From the NCBI GenBank assembly GCA_037576215.1, contig JBANDB010000001.1:1984001-2048000 (forward strand): 64,000 bases of DNA, given 5' to 3'. Source of the DNA: Armillaria gallica. Taxonomy: Eukaryota > Basidiomycota > Agaricomycetes > Agaricales > Physalacriaceae. Made by a program: the position numbers and the translations under genes. This document shows, piece after piece, positions 35,755 through 47,383 of the stretch; positions within the stretch are counted from its first letter, which is position 1, and each line of letters opens with the position of its first letter. The notes under the pieces are model-generated. The model worked only from the letters and a program-made list of their open reading frames with translations. It searched no databases and was not told where the DNA came from.

Positions 35755-36933
35755 TAGGTGAGATGAAAGGGAAGGAAGCAAATGTTTACCTTCACAGCCA
35801 TGCCTTCGGCAAACAGTCCCAATTTGGAACTCAATGCCCATCTTCGACTTGCATCTTCATAAATCGTGTACTACGCCCTACCATCCCTCACAACAGCGAC
35901 GAGGGATGGTGGATAGCATACAGGCATGTGTGGATGGATATGTGGGCGGGCAGCAGAGGAGCATAGGGACGACAGAAGATGGGGGTAACTGGGAGACACG
36001 TATCGTTCATTCTGAGCCTTATACTTATACCGCGCAGGGGCTCAGGAGTGTGCTCGCCAACGAGAAGGACGGATGGAGGGAAGGCGATGGCACGTCCCTC
36101 ACCTCACTGTCTCGCGATGATATCCAGTTTTTCGTCCAAGTAGGCTTTCCTTCCTCTTCCTCATCCCTTTTGCTTATTTTTGTCGTGACTTTGTAGGACG
36201 TCAATATTCGGCGCATTCGCAGATGGTTCTGTTCTTGGTCATGGACGACGCATCTGCGCGTGCAGGAGACGCGTTTTGTTGGAGGTGGATTGATTTTCTT
36301 TTGGCATCTAAGGCAGGTTTTTCATTCTGATTTGATATTTCCGTGGCTGATGGACTCTGAGGTAGCCCTTCCACCGCTAACGTCCGTTCACTTTCCACCT
36401 CTCCTTCCCTGTCTTTGCCGCAGAATTTTCTCTTCGGTACTCTGGCCTACATTCACACAGCATGCCCAAGCAGTTCGGCAACTCTGGAAAGGACATTGGA
36501 CGAATTTGGCACCGACATGACATTGCCTTCTGGCGAGAGGCATCGAGATATCCTCTACCCCACTCCGGCCATCGCTCCCAAATCGTTCCTAGCTCCCGAC
36601 ATGCCTGTATAGGACGAGTTTTGGCTTGACGCGACGTATCGACTTCCGGGGAGCGGCATCAGCGAGGAGCACGAAATGTTGAGGTTTGCTTTTGTGGAGG
36701 AGGGGCTTGGAGGTACGGGGAGAGGGCTAAACCCATTGCCTAACACACTGATCACGATACCCGTATGTCGTTTCTTTTCTTGTGGTGTTGTCCCCTTCTG
36801 ATCCGACTCTAGGACCTGGATTCCATCCTCCACATTCTGAGGCTGACTCGCTGCAGTGAGCAAAGGAATGTTTTCTTACAAAATATGTACGGTGACTCTT
36901 CTCTTTGCCTCCTGACAGTCAGGGTCTGACACT
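35755..36933 (+). other. Unidentified multi-exon gene remnant right of Helitron 2
   Basis: Plus-strand exon-like pieces: 35834-36139, ending DDIQFFVQ at a gtaggc donor; a piece with MVLFLVMDDASARAGDAFCW near 36223-36310; a piece with NFLFGTLAYIHTACPSSSA starting at about 36422 and running through an in-frame TAG near 36610 to ITIP at a gtatgt donor near 36763; and DLDSILHILRLTRCSEQRN near 36814-36880. Splice sites are plausible, but frames between the first two pieces do not join cleanly. The family is not recognised. It may be the 5' part of the gene whose 3' part is ORF X. Confidence 0.35.
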
Positions 36934-37381
36934 TTGCTAGGTGTCTCGAAGTATCATTCGAATATCCTGGACCCGCGACGATGTATGTTTGTTGTGAGAC
37001 GACATATCGCGTTCCGGCGAGCAAGGGCAGGATGTGCATTTACAGGTGCGGGGATTTGGGGAGGTCGAGGGCCGGCGAGCTATGGAGGTTGCACGCTTGG
37101 ATCGTTAGGAGGCACAGAATTGTTCCACTTGTCTGAACGTGAGTTCTATATTTTCGCTCAGTTTTTTGCTGGCTAATCTACTTGTAGCAGCCCTCATACT
37201 TCACTTTTCTCCGACGGTTTTCCGTTCGCCAAAGGCACATTCTGCGGTGAACTACCTAGGAAACGAGTTTTGCCGTGAGACGACGCATCGGCTTCTGGTG
37301 GGCAAGGGAGACGCAAGGAAGGTGACAGAAGGTGTAAGCGAGAATAGAGTGGCGCCATGGGTTAGGGAAGTCCGCGCTTGA
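36934..37381 (+). CDS. Conserved hypothetical ORF X, copy III (open, 3' part of a longer gene)
   Basis: The exon 36934-37138 reads SKYHSNILDPRRCMFVVRRH, then a Gly-rich stretch and GSLGGTELFHLSE. A 49-bp intron (37139-37187, gtgagt..ttgtag) leads into an exon reading LILHFSPTVFRSPKAH, AVNYLGNEFCRETTHRLL and APWVREVRA before TGA at 37379-37381. The phase matches across the intron. The stop is the same in copies I, III and IV, which supports coding. The first exon probably continues upstream into the remnant at 35.8-36.9 kb. No family is recognised and no function is offered. Confidence 0.4.
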
Positions 37382-37992
37382 CAGGGGAGGACGATGATCC
37401 GCCAATCACACAAGACCCCTCCCTCCGCACGGGCTGGGTCGTCCGCGCCCTCTCCCCTATACTTCCTTCGAACGTAAGGTCGACGTTCACCTTCAAACCG
37501 GACGTATCGAAGCGAAATCAAGAAAGGAGGGTCGGGCGCCGAGAGACGTGGCCTCGATGCGTTGTGGAGTGGATGAAAGGTATGTCTTCAGAGATCGAGT
37601 TTTGAATTTGGCAGCTGATGCTCTTCCTGCAGGATGTTGACGATCCGCCTTAAGTCAAGTGAGTTTTATTCCCTTGATCACTTTGACAGCGACTGAGGCG
37701 TGGCAGGCGTAGAGATTACTTTGTCATATCAAGACGACGACGATGAGGTCGACGAGGGAGTCAACCACGGGACGCCTTTGCTCACCCCTGTCGAACCCGT
37801 CGCGGCTGATTAAATAGCCGCCGTCTGTTGAGGGCGACTCGGGGTTTAACTCGTTTGGCGTTTCTGGGTATTGAGAGGGTGAGCCGACTTTTCCTAACCT
37901 TTGCACGAGTTTCTCACTTGCCTATATTCTAGCTCGATGCCGTTTCTCCAAAGGTAGGTCTATCGGGGGTTAGGGTTGCTGACAGCAGGTGC

Positions 37993-38134
37993 ACGAGTCC
38001 TTCGGGACTCGTACTCTTTTTGGGGGGCAAATCGGACCCACAACGGCAAGCCTCGGTTTCCCGTTGGAACGATTTCAACGGGAGACTACGCTTGGCTGGC
38101 GCACAAACGGGAGGATGCCCCCTCCCGTTTGTGC
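37993..38134. other. Three consecutive stem-loops, copy III (with a perfect TTCG tetraloop hairpin)
   Basis: 37993-38012 is a perfect 8-bp stem closed as C(TTCG)G, the geometry of the extra-stable UUCG tetraloop in RNA. 38060-38082 is CCCGTTG/CAACGGG. 38101-38134 is the 13-bp stem GCACAAACGGGAG/CTCCCGTTTGTGC. The last two are unchanged from copy II. In copies I and IV the sequence diverges in the middle of the first hairpin. Confidence 0.6.
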
Positions 38135-38462
38135 ATTTTGCGAATACCTTCGGGGCGGGGAGACTATGATCCTACGAGGCAGAATGGCTGCTGAGTGACG
38201 TGTTAATTTTGTGTTAGGAGTCTTCGGACAAATTTATTTCACTCGATCCTCTTCTATTAGTTACATCCTATACAGTAGTAGTATCAATAAACATATTCTG
38301 CTCTTTCTCTGCTTATCGCCCCCTCCCTCGTCGAGAAATCGGCCTTTTCATCGTCGTCCTCCTTATCATTGATGGCCATCAGTGATCTCTCCAAACTCGT
38401 CATCGTAGGCCTCTTTCATCACCGCAGGATGTGCTAAAATAGCAACATTAATGAACAGACCT

Positions 38463-40368
38463 GTGGCAGACTCACCAGAGACGAGACTCAGCCTCGAAAA
38501 CGCCAGAGTTGCGTTTGATGCTCTTGTTCATGATCCTCCAATCATTGAGATAGCGACCAACGAGTTCACCCAGAAGTACGGATACCTGGGTGTACAACGT
38601 GCAAATCATGCAAATGTTTGATGAAGGAGGAAGACACTTACGATCGGGGTACCATATGCTCCGGCGATAGCATCTTGACTCCACCCAAATCCAACGGGAA
38701 GTGGAGTTCCCAAGAACACGACATTGGTAACCTGTGCCAAAGGAGTCAGTCCAAGGTATCAAGCTGCGTTGAAGGCGCCGTACGTTGAGACCAATGCTAA
38801 ACCCGAACAACACGCCCTCGAATAGAAGAACACCTAAGAGATGGGGACGCCAGACTACGTTGATTGGTGAGAGTATTGATTCCGTCCAAGATACGTAGTA
38901 CTTGGCCATTTTGATTCCGGTAATACCGACAAGGGTCTCGATCCTGTAGCGGAGACCTGTGCTGGGTGGTTCTGGGACGGGTTTCACGGTTCGATCATAC
39001 ATTCTAGGATGCGTCAGTGAAAGCTGAAGATGGATTTTGGACAGGTTGCCTACGTTTCATTCATGAAAAGGGCAATTAGAATGCAAACGACGGCGCTGTA
39101 CATGCAGCCAATTCCATACGCCCACCTCCAGGTTTGCCGTGCGACGAGGAAGCCGAAGGCGAACGGAGAGAGGAACGGGGAGATGATGAACCCCATAGTC
39201 CAAATGTTGAGCTAGACAACAAATTAAACATGAGAACCAGTGTATTCTGTGCTACTACCTTTCGCGCTTGAAGATAGAAAGGATATAGATCCGTGACAAT
39301 ATACAATCCGTGTGAGATTGTCTCAGAGAAGGCACCAACCTATTAATTAAGAGATATCACATACCGCAACCTGGGGCGCAGTCCTGCAGAAACAATATTA
39401 TCAGCACGGGAAGAAAACACCAACATCGGACTAACGCAAAGAAAGCCGTCAAACATCTCATGCCTGAAACGCTATCTTTAACTCTAAACGTTAACGACGA
39501 GACGAAAGTTCCCACCAGTAAAAGTTTTCAGATTTGGCGCAAAGGTACATCCGACAAGGAAGCCAAGGGCAAGAACCTGTTCAATGGTAGACAACATCAA
39601 TGGAGGCGCCCAAATTTAGACCATGCACTCACTTGTGACCAGAATAGAATTGGAAGACGACCGTATTGGCGAATGACCATTACCGCAAAGATGCCACCCC
39701 ATCCTTTGAGCAAGAACATTAGCTGGATTATGCAAGCCTTGAAGTGCATGAAGCAGACTAACCCAAGAGAAAAATACTCCAACTGAAAGGGTTGCTATTG
39801 TAGCACAGCACCGGATGATATTTTGATGAAAGAGGCCTACTTAGACGTTAGATTGTTAATCACCCCGGTGGTAGTATCGGATTGCTGAGCAGGCGGAAAG
39901 AGGGACGCAATTCCTGTGAGAAGGAGGAAAATCCATCAGGCAACGAGTTCTCACGAGTACTAAGCAGAACTCTCACCTATACCACTGTCGAAGTCAGGAA
40001 CAATGGCGGCCAGCGTGATGATGAAGAGGTGGATGCTCTTGCGAGTGTTACTCCAGTTCTGGGGATCGCGTGGTGAATCGGTTGGTTGGGGCCATAAGAC
40101 TTTGGTCCCGTCGCGAGAGAGCTTGAGCCTGGAGGCGAAGGTTTCGCCGAATTCGATTTTCGCCTCCCTGTGAACATGTCAGGGTTGGATGGAGTGAATA
40201 GTTGAAAAGGAGGAGTTCGTACGCTGGGTCAATGACCAATCTACCTGCGTGTTTTTCGTGAAACGTCGCGAGGTCGATTTCTGTTGCGTCTTCCTGAAGG
40301 ACGACGCTAGGTGCAGAGTCGCCTCCATGTTTCTCAGAGTCCATGTCGGGCTTGCCACTGGCGGACAT
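38463..40368 (-). pseudogene. MFS transporter, copy 3 (most intact 5' and middle, 3' truncated)
   Basis: ATG 40368 (MSASGKPDMDSEKHGG). Introns at 40168-40222, 39914-39976 and several more are placed as in the other copies. Reading through gives ASRLKLSRDGTKVLWP, DPQNWSNTRKSIHLFIITL, PDFDSGIGIASLFP, LTSNWSIFLLGWGGIFAVM, GRLPILFWSQ, LALGFLVGCTFAPNLKTF, GLYIVTDLYPFYLQARK, WRWAYGIGCMYSAV, INVVWRPHLLGVLLFEGV, PVGFGWSQ and LLGELVGRYLNDW. This is a typical fungal MFS with N-terminal cytosolic tail, expected in the plasma membrane. After ESRLW the native 3' exons are replaced by another sequence, so the last helices are lost. Substrate is unknown. Confidence 0.7.
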
Positions 40369-41594
40369 GATGGTTGTGGGGGATACCTTTCCTCCCGAAA
40401 ATCACCATCATTATATATAATCGGTTCGTGTTCGTTCTGAGAAGACCGCTCAGGGCAGAATCTCACGGGGGTCCATTAAGCAGGTCAGACGGACGTTTCG
40501 TCGTAGTATCTCTTCCCATTGTTGGAAGATAGTGGACACCTGTTTTGCATTTCTCATACCGGTAACAAAGTGCTCAAGGTTTGGTTGTTCCATCGCTCTC
40601 AGAGTGGACGATGTTTTACCTGATCCTTCAAGAAGATGATGGGATGTTTGCGGCAGGAATGCCGCCAGAGGCAACGGTCTATGTGGAAGAAAGTCATTGA
40701 TATGATATCCGGGCGGAAAACACGGCGCTTAGAATGTGATGGCAAGCTTCTAGTAACTGATTAGATTCCAGACGGACGGCGCGCGTCTCCCACTATACCT
40801 GTATATGGGCGAACGACATTGGCTGTTCCAAGGCAGGGTCCACACCAAAGGTAGGCGATATAAGTCTCAAGACATTCGAAGAACCTGAGTGTATCCGGGT
40901 AAACTGGGCAGTCGACTTGACCAAAGGCAGCAGACTTCGAGGTGGTGGTTGGTGTTGTTACTGGCACAAGGTACCATCAAGGAACGGCCGGGCCCACAGT
41001 CCTGACATGGCGAACCATTGCTATGGCCACGAAGGCCCATACCGTTGCGACCACGCTATTGAGTGCGTCGCGCGGAGTATAGACTCTTCGTGAGGTACAC
41101 TGATGACAATGGACCATACGAGCTTGAGTCTGAGAGTGGGAAGGCTATGCGCATTGTAGGGACCTGGGATCCTATCTATAAACGACGATTGCACCGTAAA
41201 CATAAACACATCAAATCAAAAAAAAGACGCGTACCATTGCACCCAGAAATCTCCGCCAAGTCCGCCCCTCCCTTAAAGAAACTCATACAAACTTGAAGAG
41301 CTTACGGCCCAGGCCCCACAGTCCTGTACATTTGTGATGATAATCCGACTCGGAAATTGAACATTGAACCCAGAAAGTCTGATCCTGGAGATCTTATCAA
41401 GGCTAGCGTTCGCGCATTTTGGGTACCTGAAACTTGTATGAGATGGTAACAACCAAGGATTGTATCGTTGAAAAGTCACCTGCATAGACTTCTAGATCTT
41501 GAGAAAGTTCAAGACTCGAGACTGGTTGGAGTCTTCGATCACGGACAGCGGCTTCGAATTCTTCAAATCCGTATGTAGTCTGCATTATAAGTGA

Positions 41595-43668
41595 TGGGGG
41601 AAACGGAGCGTATAACAAAGATACTAGGAAGATGAAGAATGACCAGAGATGTAAGAGGAAGATGCGTCGGAGCGGAAATAGCCAAGAGTGATGGTTGTTT
41701 TCTCTTCCGTCATATCTTCGCGGTTTACTGCCTGTTAACGTTTAGGACTGCCAGGCAAACGTTCAATTTGAAGCAAAAACCCTCAGATAAAAGCGCAAAA
41801 TTCCCTGAAAATCGTGTAGCATATATTCTCATCGTCACTCCGGAGTCGGTGCTGAAGTACTTCAGTGCCCGCCTACCTACCCGATAATTCATTCACCGAT
41901 CGAACCTGCTGTCGAAGAAAGGAGAAGAAAGGCCAGCAGAGCGAGGGCACCTTTAGAGCAGGCATATTTTCAAAGAAATGATTGGATTTTTTCATCACTA
42001 CCCGGGCCGGTATGTATGATTATAGCCTGCACACTGTGTCATCTTTATTCACAATTTCAATGCAGGCTGCGCCCGTCTTCAAGCTTCATTGTCGCAGCAT
42101 TCAGTAAATCTTGAAGCTATCTTAACGCTTGATAGCCGATGTAAGGAGTACTGAGGAGAGCGTACGGTGCGTCAAGCGTCCTCCCATATGTCCGCCAGGC
42201 TCAGCTCCATGTCCCCTCCAGGAACCTCGAAGTCGGACCCAGAGTCTCCACATGTGAGATCTAGGATAGGTCTCAGATGTTAAGGTGCTGGAAGATGTAC
42301 CCAGGCTGTCTTTCCCTTCTCCTCGGACGTTACCCAATGACGGCTCACGTAAAAGGTCTTAGAGGATGTTTTCCCTCATTTCCTGGATATATTGCAGGAA
42401 ACAAGACGACTGCCCACCGGCCCCCATACGACAGCGCATCTATTGACCTATCGCCGTATCGTTTCCGACAAACGTGTTTCTGGTGGTTCACCGAATGAAC
42501 ATCAATCTCCTCCCGAAATCATCAGCTCTCCTATACCCCAGTCACCGTGGCGGGTTACAGTCTCGTTGTGACCCGTAATATTACTCGGTCTCTCTCTCGG
42601 TCGCCCATCCTCCCAATTACGCGCTTTGCCAATTTTTAAATAAAGGTGGATATCGATCATCGCTATGAGAGGAGACACGCTGTGCTGACAACTACATCCG
42701 ATAGGATGACCCTGGCCTCGACGATCTGTGCAGTTCCCTATGACCTAGCATGATGATTTTCAGGATTGTCGACTCATATCGATAGGAAAGGGGATGAGCT
42801 ACGGGTCGCTGAGTGTCGAGTCACAGTTGGGAAGATACGAAGTCCGGGGAGAAGATTTATCCCGTATGATCCTACTTGTAAGTGTAACATTTGAGGACCG
42901 TCGCTGCACCTCCCTCTTTTCCTGATGTTATTCTGATTGCCACATTATCTCTCAGATATTTTCACGTCGCTTCATATGCCCAATAATCCAAAGACCGGAT
43001 AAATCGTCGCCGAACTCGTAACTTGTCTGCCTTGCCGTGTTCCCTCGCAGTACCTATGATATGTTCATCATGTTTCAACTTTCTTTATTCCAGAAAACTG
43101 TTCAAGCTGCATGATCTCGCTCATCAACGTTCAAAAGTGATGTCTAGAACGAGGAGGGAGGCTGCCGAAGTCAGGAGAGCGCTTGTACCTCGTTACCTGG
43201 GCCCATTCGCCTCTTATAGATTCCACCTGATACAACAGACCTCGACTGATGATGTACGTCCCATTCAATAAGTATCGGTACTCGACTCATTGTTCTTCAC
43301 TAGAGCCTCTTTGAACTGCTTTACATGCTGATATGTTCATTCTACGCAGTCCGTTTGAGTCAGCATACGCAGTACGAAATCTTCACCGTGTGGTGATATC
43401 TCGGCTGGCGTCAAATCAAAGACGAAATTATCCATTGATCCAGAACAGAACTGACCATTGCGGAGGCATTCAGAACCAGATGTGGGAGGTACAACAAGGA
43501 GATTCTCTCCGTCAACGTGCGGTGGATAATGGTGCGCGCTCACCACTCGTATTCAAAGAAAGCAAGAAATGTACTCATACCGATACCAACAGATATGCCT
43601 ATCTTTGCCGTCGATTTTCCTGTCGTCGTCTATGACGGGGTCTAAATGTTACGGATTGCTTAGCGCTG
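41595..43668 (+). other. HET3 upstream block (relic of the gene described at 6900-8340)
   Basis: Homologous to 5820-7870. It holds the ATG-to-donor exon at 42794-42877 and the HDLAHQRSKVMSRTRREAAE exon near 43110-43250. Its 3' junction (about 43668) is the same as in copy II, next to the HET start. No complete gene is discernible. Confidence 0.35.
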
Positions 43669-43844
43669 AGAAGTCGCCGGCATGGGAACCCAGTGTATCC
43701 GGCGGTAAACTCCTTCCACACCTATCCAGGTGACTTGGGCATCTCTCCTCTGCACTCCCTGGGACGATATCTTGAAAGCATTGAAAAGGGAAATAGTGGG
43801 TACAGTTCAGCTATGATCGTTTCGAGTACTTACCTACTTGGACG

Positions 43845-45427
43845 ATGTTAGTGCTCTCATGGTTTACAGGACGCTCGCTTTTGCTTCGCATCAGGTCGAT
43901 TTGGAAGCACGTGCGCTCCGCATTCACAACACCACAGAGACCAATGGATCTAGCTCCGAGCGTAGCCGCTACTTCCAACCAGAATACGACGCCTTCAATG
44001 ATGGCAGAGGAGACTCAACACTCGATGGGGAGTGATTCTTCAGAAGGTGAGGACCCCGTGTTGGAGGCGATACCTGATTCGTTGGGCGCCGTGCGACGAG
44101 AAGTATCATCAACCTCGTCGGAGGCAAGTTCTCAGAGTGATCCTGTGGATGATGAGGAGCCAAATAGTTCTTCTGATCTTGATTTCAACGATGGCTTTGA
44201 CCCACATGACTATATTGAAGATTATAGACGTAGATGGGTATGTCAGTCGGCAAAAGAGACAGAGAAGAAATTTGATTATATTTCCAGGGCATCACTCTCC
44301 CCAAAGTCACCCTTTCCGCGGTCACTGAGACCGGCCAAGCAGAAACATCTATCAAGGTTCCCAAGCAGCGGTCATATACGGGTCGAAACCCTGTTATATC
44401 ATCCTCTCTTGCCGACACCCCCTGTGCAACGCTGGGCATTCGGGTGGTCTTAGATCGACTGAATGCCACGCTCGGAACGACACATACCCTTGACATGCCA
44501 TCTCTCTCCTCACTTCTCGAAGACTGTATTGAGAAGAACTACGATTTTGGAACAGCTTATTCCCGGCTTCGCCCAGTATGGAACACACATAAGGATAGCA
44601 ACATGCAAGGCGAACTCCACAGATGTGAAAAAGAGGACACCGAGCGGCGACGAAATGCACTGGTAGGGAACCAGATCGTCAAATCCCATTTGGACCCTCG
44701 ACGTGTATGGGACCTGTATAGTAATCGTGTGGTGCCCTATTGGATCCAGCAACGATGGGTGACATCTCCAATCTCGCATGCATGGGTGGCTTCGACAGAT
44801 CGTGTGGATGTGTGGACGCCTATCAATGGGAAGGAGTGGCCCGTGCCTATACCAAAGGATGCAGATCTCAATCTCATCCGGATCGAGATGCTGAATCTGG
44901 GAATAGAGTACACATGGCTGGACGTGCTGTGTTTGAGACAGAAAGGGGGGCCGAGGGAAGATCTGCGTGTGGAGGAGTGGAAGCTGGATGTGCCTACAAT
45001 CAGATCAGTGTATCTTATATCCAGGGTTGTGATCTACCTGAGTGGGCTTGGGCGGCCATTGAGTTTGAAGGACGGCGACTTGGACAGCGATCAGTGCTGG
45101 TTTCGACGTGCGTGGACACTCCAGGAGGTTGGGAATAAGAGGAGGATCTTTGCAGGGGATATGCCAGATGGACCAATGCAGACCAAGCCAACAGACAATG
45201 ACTCTAGTAACTATGAGACTGAGCTGCTGATCAGGTTTCACAAGCAGCTGGAGTCGATGCCATGATGGACGTGTTTGTGGAAACCATTTGCTGCACTGGC
45301 GGAGATGCAGAAGCGAGTGTCAGCCAATAAGGTGGACAAAGTTGCAGGACTCACATTCATTCTGCAGTCCAATTGGATACCTGCGTACCATGAGAGCGAG
45401 ACTCTCGAGGATGTGTGGATGGCACTT
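43845..45427 (+). pseudogene. HET-domain protein HET3, nonsense and 3' truncated
   Basis: ATG 43845 and a 50-bp intron (44238-44287) as in HET1. The acidic N-terminal region contains one repeat unit instead of two, consistent with recombination between units. The HET core is complete (PISHAW, YTWLDVLCLRQ, CWFRRAWTLQE). TGA at 45263-45265 stands where HET2 has CGA. The same frame continues after it as PFAALAEMQKRVSANKVDKV, until homology stops at about 45427 inside a codon run, so about 240 C-terminal residues are absent. The product to the TGA (about 455 residues) would still carry the whole HET core. Confidence 0.8.
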
Positions 45428-45970
45428 AGCCAATGTGGGTCGTTGCAAGCACGGCAGGTACGAGTCCGAAAGCCAGACACATTTTACAGTGGTCAGTGCA
45501 AGCTGGATCAAAATCTCATCTGTGTTTTCACTTGAACAAGAACTGCTTACCATCTATAATGGTATAGAAAACATCTAGCAATTGAGTCTATGTCGATTTT
45601 ATAGTAGCAGGCGGTGGTGCAATGGCATCTCGAGATATGATGGGAAGGTCGTTGACTGGCTCCAGATCTAAGTCTCCTTGTATATGGAAGCCCAGCTAAG
45701 GCAAGAGTCGGGCATCCATCCGCTAGGAACATAAGGCAACCGCACTACGTCGCATCAATATACTTTGACGGCCAACTTAACGACAACGGCCCCTGCTCGC
45801 TTTATGTATATGTTGTCTTCTCTTCTATGTTCTGGCGCTCGATCTAAGCTCGTACTAGAGTGTTTGATGATACCAATTCTTGAACGTAATATAGACCGTC
45901 GGTATGTATTATATTGGGGCGAGCTGCAAGTTACGTGGAAAGGCTCATGCAGCTATCTTGTTGTTTATCC
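45428..45970. other. Spacer right of the HET3 breakpoint
   Basis: No gene or RNA recognised. The piece near 45770-45830 (ggccaacttaacgacaacgg, then cccctgctcgcttt) resembles 48130-48175, so a small repeat may flank the DUF6534 gene on both sides. Confidence 0.3.
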
Positions 45971-47383
45971 TTAGGGGAAAATCAGTTCTAATAAAGCATG
46001 TAAAGCACCATGACTGACACTCATTTGACCCATTTCATAATGATCGTTGAATATCTCATTAGATATTGTGACAACGGGCACCTGTCCTTGCATTCCTTCC
46101 GCAGGCTGTGCCGATTGAGAAGTAATATCTCTGAACATCATGGTCGTGATGCTCATGTCAGTTGAAGACTTATAAGTATCATGTCCACCGATAATTTGGA
46201 AACGGGAATTCAGCACCATGTAAATGGAATTAGCATATAGCTTCAGAACGAGCAGGCCGGGAATTATGAAGAAGGCCTGTTGGGGTAATGCAATAACAAG
46301 GACGAAGCTGAGTAGAGTGGCAGCAGCTGAGAGTAAGTAGTATTATTATTCTGACAGTGGTGGATGGTGCGGATTAAATGCCTGTTACAGATCCCATTTC
46401 AATAGTGAGACGAATTATCTTGGTGACCAGTATTTGGGTGTGACGAAAATTAGTAGTGGTGCGCAGAAGCTACGAACTAGTATTAACATCAATCAAGATA
46501 GCTGAGAGAGAAAAAGAGTTCACATAGTAGGTCATGCAGATAGCAATGAGGATATCACATACCGCGCCGGCTCCGCACCCAAGCTAGACATGCTTCAGCA
46601 TGATGAACTTGTGATGTCCAGTCAGCTACACACCCCGACAGTGATGTACGTCTTCATGTCATTGAGTTTAGTGAGGTTGCCTGCTTGGAAACAGTAAATG
46701 CCTGAGATCATAGCTGCCACAGAACTGGTCAACGATACCTGTAAATAGATGAGCTAGGCTGCTATGGAGAAGGAGCACAGAAACGAACACAAACAAGGAA
46801 TATCGGGATGATTTGTGATTTTGATAATACGAAGATTCGGTACGCATAGAACATTTGCCCAGCACCAGCAGCTGATCTCATGATAAGTAACAGAAGATAG
46901 GTAGAGAATGTTCCACGCACCAACAGCGCTCATAATGGGGACAGTGAGCCAATTAAAATTCATTCTAGTCAAGGCGTCCATATCACCGAAGCCGTACCCA
47001 TATGTTGCAAACATGTCATGGGCAACGAGCATCGTCTGCACAAATTCGATGACATAAATGCCATAGACGAGATATTTTGTGAATCGTCTGTCGTTCGGAA
47101 ATGCTAGATAGTATAGATCTAACTAGAATGCATTAGAAACAATCTGCTGGAGAATGACCCGGAGCTATGCACAGAATTGAACAGAAAGGGTCCCGAAGAG
47201 TCCCCAATTCAAGAGACACGCTACAATCTAAATTCTTGTGTTACGGACAGATAGACTGGACATGGAATTTGACAAACGTAGGGTCCAGACCTGAAATAAG
47301 ATAAATCAGGAAATACCACTGCTCGATTCTACGAGTATAACTTACAGTTCTGCCATGGGATGACCTGCGAGGACGGGTTGCAT
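45971..47383 (-). CDS. DUF6534-family multi-pass membrane protein
   Basis: The minus strand assembles, through short introns: MQPVLAGHPMAEL, VACLLNWGLFGTLSVQFYLY, YLAFPNDRRFTKYLVYGIYV, VQTMLVAHDMFATYGYGFGD, GQMFYAYRIFVLSKSQIIPI, AAMISGIYCFQAGN, VCDILIAICMTYY, RTQILVTKIIRLTIE-like, LLSAAATLLSFVLVIALP and LKLYANSIYMVLNSR, then a Ser/Thr-rich tail to TAA at 45971. This order of about seven helices with LFYAYRI and LYANSxxxxLNSR is the hallmark of the large Agaricomycete DUF6534 family, whose function is unknown. No stop interrupts it. ATG 47383 and a 13-nt second exon (47278-47290) are tentative. Confidence 0.7.

Larger units (their letters stand above)
36920..45427. repeat. Segmental duplication, copy III
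   Basis: Order: ORF X (36.93-37.38), X-block 3' part, triple hairpins (37.99-38.13), MFS copy 3 (38.46-40.37), promoter-like block (40.9-41.3), upstream block (41.6-43.67) and HET3 (43.85-45.43). It ends abruptly inside the HET coding region at about 45427. The left boundary with the gene remnant at 35.8-36.9 kb may be the parental junction, because the ORF X reading frame continues smoothly there. Confidence 0.8.

Noticed and set aside
45600..45680. tRNA-like run (ggtggtgcaatggcat..)
   Set aside because: D-arm resemblance only; no T-arm or acceptor pairing.
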